From: Crossiella sp. S99.2
GTDB lineage: Bacteria > Actinomycetota > Actinomycetes > Mycobacteriales > Pseudonocardiaceae
Assembly (NCBI RefSeq): GCF_023094165.1
Contig: NZ_JALMDK010000008.1
Coordinates: forward strand, 62,001 to 126,000
Direction of reading: 5' to 3'
Length of the DNA: 64,000 nt
Position 1 is the stretch's first letter. Each line of letters begins with the position of its first letter. The notes below the pieces were generated by a model. The model was given only the letters and a program-made list of their open reading frames with translations, searched no databases and was not told where the DNA came from. The translations under genes and the position numbers were made by a program. Positions 62,254 to 64,000 of this stretch are shown in pieces.

Positions 62254-63282
62254 TCAGCCGTGGCCCGGGGTGCTCGGCGCCCACTCCTCGCCCCACTCGA
62301 CATCCCGTGCCGCCCGGTAATCCGCCCCGTGCCGCTTCGTCACGGTCACCTCGGCCAGCCCATCCACCCCCGTGCACAACCGCAACGCCACCAGCCCCTT
62401 CCGCTTCACCGGATGCCGCAACACCCGATTAGCCGCCCGCCCCGCCACAACCCCAGTCCCACCAGACCCCTCGACCCCCAACGCCCCCGCCCCAGCCACC
62501 GCCACATACGAGAACTTCTCGTCCTCGAAGTTGAGCGACCCCTCCTTGATCACCCGATGCGCCCCAACCCGCGGCAACCGAGCCGAAAAATGGCACCAAT
62601 CCTGCCCCGGCGGAATCGGGCAATCCCGCTGATGCGGACAAGGCGCCACCACCGCCCGCTCCTGCCCGATCAACTCATCCCGCGCCCGCACAATCCGCTC
62701 ATACCCCGCGGGCGTGCCCGGTTCGATCAACACCAGCAACCCAGCCGACTGAGCCAGCCACCGCACCGTCGCCGCCCGGGTCGTCTCCGGCAGCTCGCCC
62801 AGCACATACGACAGCGTCACCACATCCGCCCGCGGCGCCTCCGCCGCCGGGTCGATCCGTCCCCGCTGCCACACCGTCTCCCGCAGTCGCGGCGCCTCCG
62901 CCATCAACCGCCGCCCCAGCGCGACGACTTCCGGCGCCTGCTCCACCACCGTCAACTCGCCCAGCGACGGCCAGGTGTCCGTCGCCGCCCACACCGCCGT
63001 CCCCGTTCCGCCGCCGACGTCGATCAGGCTGCGGGGGGCGAAATCCGGGAGCTGGCGGGCGATCTCGGTCAGGGCGGAGCGGACGGCGGCATAGGTGCCG
63101 GGCATGCGGTAGCCGGCGTAGGCGGCGGCGTCGACCGGGGTGACCAGGATGGGGGTGGTGGCGGCTTCGCCCTGGCGGTAGCGGATGATCAGGCGGGTGA
63201 CCGCGCGGGCCAGTTCCTGTTGCGGGAAGCGGCGCAGGGCAGTGTCCACTGCGGACTGGAGCTGCTCGGGCAGGGCGGTCAT
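62254..63282 (-). CDS. Rsm22-family methyltransferase
   Basis: The 342-residue protein has a SAM-binding fold (LIDVGGGTGTAVWAA, about 84-98) and the Rsm22 cluster CPHQRDCPIPPGQDWCHFSA (about 214-233), with Cys residues that bind an iron-sulfur or zinc centre. Mitochondrial and bacterial members modify or help assemble the small ribosomal subunit. Convergent with the AfsR-like gene. Confidence 0.85.
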   Translation of the reverse strand: MTALPEQLQSAVDTALRRFPQQELARAVTRLIIRYRQGEAATTPILVTPVDAAAYAGYRMPGTYAAVRSALTEIARQLPDFAPRSLIDVGGGTGTAVWAATDTWPSLGELTVVEQAPEVVALGRRLMAEAPRLRETVWQRGRIDPAAEAPRADVVTLSYVLGELPETTRAATVRWLAQSAGLLVLIEPGTPAGYERIVRARDELIGQERAVVAPCPHQRDCPIPPGQDWCHFSARLPRVGAHRVIKEGSLNFEDEKFSYVAVAGAGALGVEGSGGTGVVAGRAANRVLRHPVKRKGLVALRLCTGVDGLAEVTVTKRHGADYRAARDVEWGEEWAPSTPGHG

Positions 63283-63337
63283 GGCCGGAATTCTGCCTGG
63301 TCACCGCCGGGGCCTGGCGCGGGGATCGGCGGCGTGG

Positions 63338-63369
63338 CATCGGGGTGTTCGGCGCCGGACACCCCGATG
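63338..63369 (-). terminator. Hairpin between the azoreductase-like and Rsm22 genes
   Basis: CATCGGGGTGT (63338-63348) pairs perfectly with ACACCCCGATG (63359-63369) around a 10-base loop. It follows the stop codon of the leftward azoreductase-like gene by about 35 bp. No T-tract. Confidence 0.65.
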
Positions 63370-63404
63370 ACCTGCCTCGCCGCGACCGGCGGCCCACCGC
63401 CGGG

Positions 63405-64000
63405 TCAGGCCGCGACGATCCCGGCCAGTTCCGGTGCGACCTTCCCGGCCAGCGTGTGCGCCTGCTCCCGGGACTGCGCCGCCAGTTCGCGTAGTTCGGC
63501 CATGGCGGGGTTGACGTCGGCCAGGGTCAGTTCGGCGTCGACCACGCGCACGTCCATCGCGAAGACGTCGTGGAGGATCCGGTGCAGCCATGGCGTGCCG
63601 TGGTCCCAGCCCTCGCGCGGGGTGCCCGGCCCGTAGCCGCCGCCGCGAGCCACGATCAGCGCCGCCGGCCGGCCCTTGAGCGGCTGCTGACCTTTCGCGG
63701 GGGACAGGCGCGGTTCGGTGAGCAGCAGGTCGATCCAGGCCTTGGCCTGGGTTGGCACGCCGAAGTTGTACAGCGGGGCGGTCAGCAGCAGGCCGTCCGC
63801 GCCGAGCAACTCATCGGCCAGTTCGGTGGCCAGCTTCGCCGCCGCGCGCTGCTCGTCGGTCCACTCCTCGGCCGGGGTCCAGACCGTGGACACCGACTGC
63901 GGCCAGACGTCGGCGGGCAGCGGGTGTCGGCCCACGTCCCGGCGGCGGACCGGGGTGCCGGGGCGGGCGGCCAGCCAGTTCTGCTCGAAGGTGTCGCCCA
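63405..64000 (-). CDS. FMN-dependent NADH-azoreductase-like flavoprotein, 5' end beyond the window
   Basis: The frame is open to the window edge; 198 codons are visible. The part after the edge shows TFEQNWLAARPGTPVRRRDV, then an LLLTAPLYNFGVPTQAKAWID motif, the FMN/quinone site of AzoR-type oxidoreductases, and a VARGGGYGPG loop that contacts FMN. The start codon should lie about 10-20 codons past the edge. Azoreductases reduce quinones and azo compounds with NADH. Confidence 0.85.
   Translation of the reverse strand, partial: GDTFEQNWLAARPGTPVRRRDVGRHPLPADVWPQSVSTVWTPAEEWTDEQRAAAKLATELADELLGADGLLLTAPLYNFGVPTQAKAWIDLLLTEPRLSPAKGQQPLKGRPAALIVARGGGYGPGTPREGWDHGTPWLHRILHDVFAMDVRVVDAELTLADVNPAMAELRELAAQSREQAHTLAGKVAPELAGIVAA

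Overview
The window reads as high-GC actinobacterial DNA, most likely from a Pseudonocardiales-type actinomycete. The clues are very high third-position GC, frequent GTG starts, 4-base ATGA/GTGA gene overlaps, an HTH/DUF397 regulator pair, AfsR-like STAND regulators, and DUF3560, DUF4760 and DUF6545 family genes. No organism name can be fixed from sequence alone.

Positions 1 to about 57.7 kb look like the right-hand part of an integrative conjugative (or integrative plasmid-like) element. It ends at a tyrosine integrase lying beside the 3' end of a tRNA-Pro(GGG) gene (57624-57697, minus strand). The left end is outside the window, and no second copy of the tRNA 3' end was noticed. The backbone comprises a replication-relaxation family protein and a wall-cutting transglycosylase/NlpC-P60 enzyme (0.6-2.6 kb), DUF3560 and ArdC-type antirestriction genes (6-8.4 kb), and a complete Tad/Flp pilus operon on the minus strand (9.96-21.35 kb: prepilin peptidase, lipoprotein, secreted protein, CpaB, TadZ, TadA, TadB, TadC, small pilin, two TadE-like proteins, a TadG-like protein, and a membrane-anchored LysM/BTAD regulator). 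A repeat-rich non-coding stretch (21.6-22.0 kb) lies at the head of that operon.

The cargo falls into blocks. At 22-32.4 kb are a lipoprotein, an HxlR-like regulator, a GGDEF enzyme and a plus-strand series: HTH regulator, ImmA/IrrE peptidase, DUF6545 membrane protein, FAD monooxygenase, radical SAM enzyme with a Cys-ladder tail, AAA ATPase and aminoglycoside-phosphotransferase-like protein. These are followed by a membrane protein and a DegT-family protein that lacks its PLP lysine. At 32.6-37.15 kb lies a minus-strand chain of at least a dozen small genes, often overlapping. It includes zinc-ribbon proteins, an RbpA-like RNA polymerase-binding protein, and several genes under 60 codons. An HTH/DUF397 pair with two palindromic operator-like sites follows (37.7-39.1 kb). 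Next is a small nucleotide/phosphate-chemistry cluster (Nudix, EEP-family phosphoesterase, thymidylate-kinase-like protein, truncated radical SAM; 39.3-42.2 kb).

A defence island occupies 42.6-53.7 kb. A standalone OLD-family ATPase/TOPRIM nuclease is divergently transcribed from a complete four-gene Wadjet (JetABCD-like) condensin system of the TIGR02677/02678/02680/02679 type. A frameshifted gene remnant, an acidic hypothetical protein, a DUF2637 membrane protein and the integrase close the element.

Right of the tRNA is ordinary chromosome: a LuxR-type response regulator, a large AfsR/SARP STAND regulator, an Rsm22-family methyltransferase, and the start-truncated (window edge) end of an FMN-dependent azoreductase-like gene.
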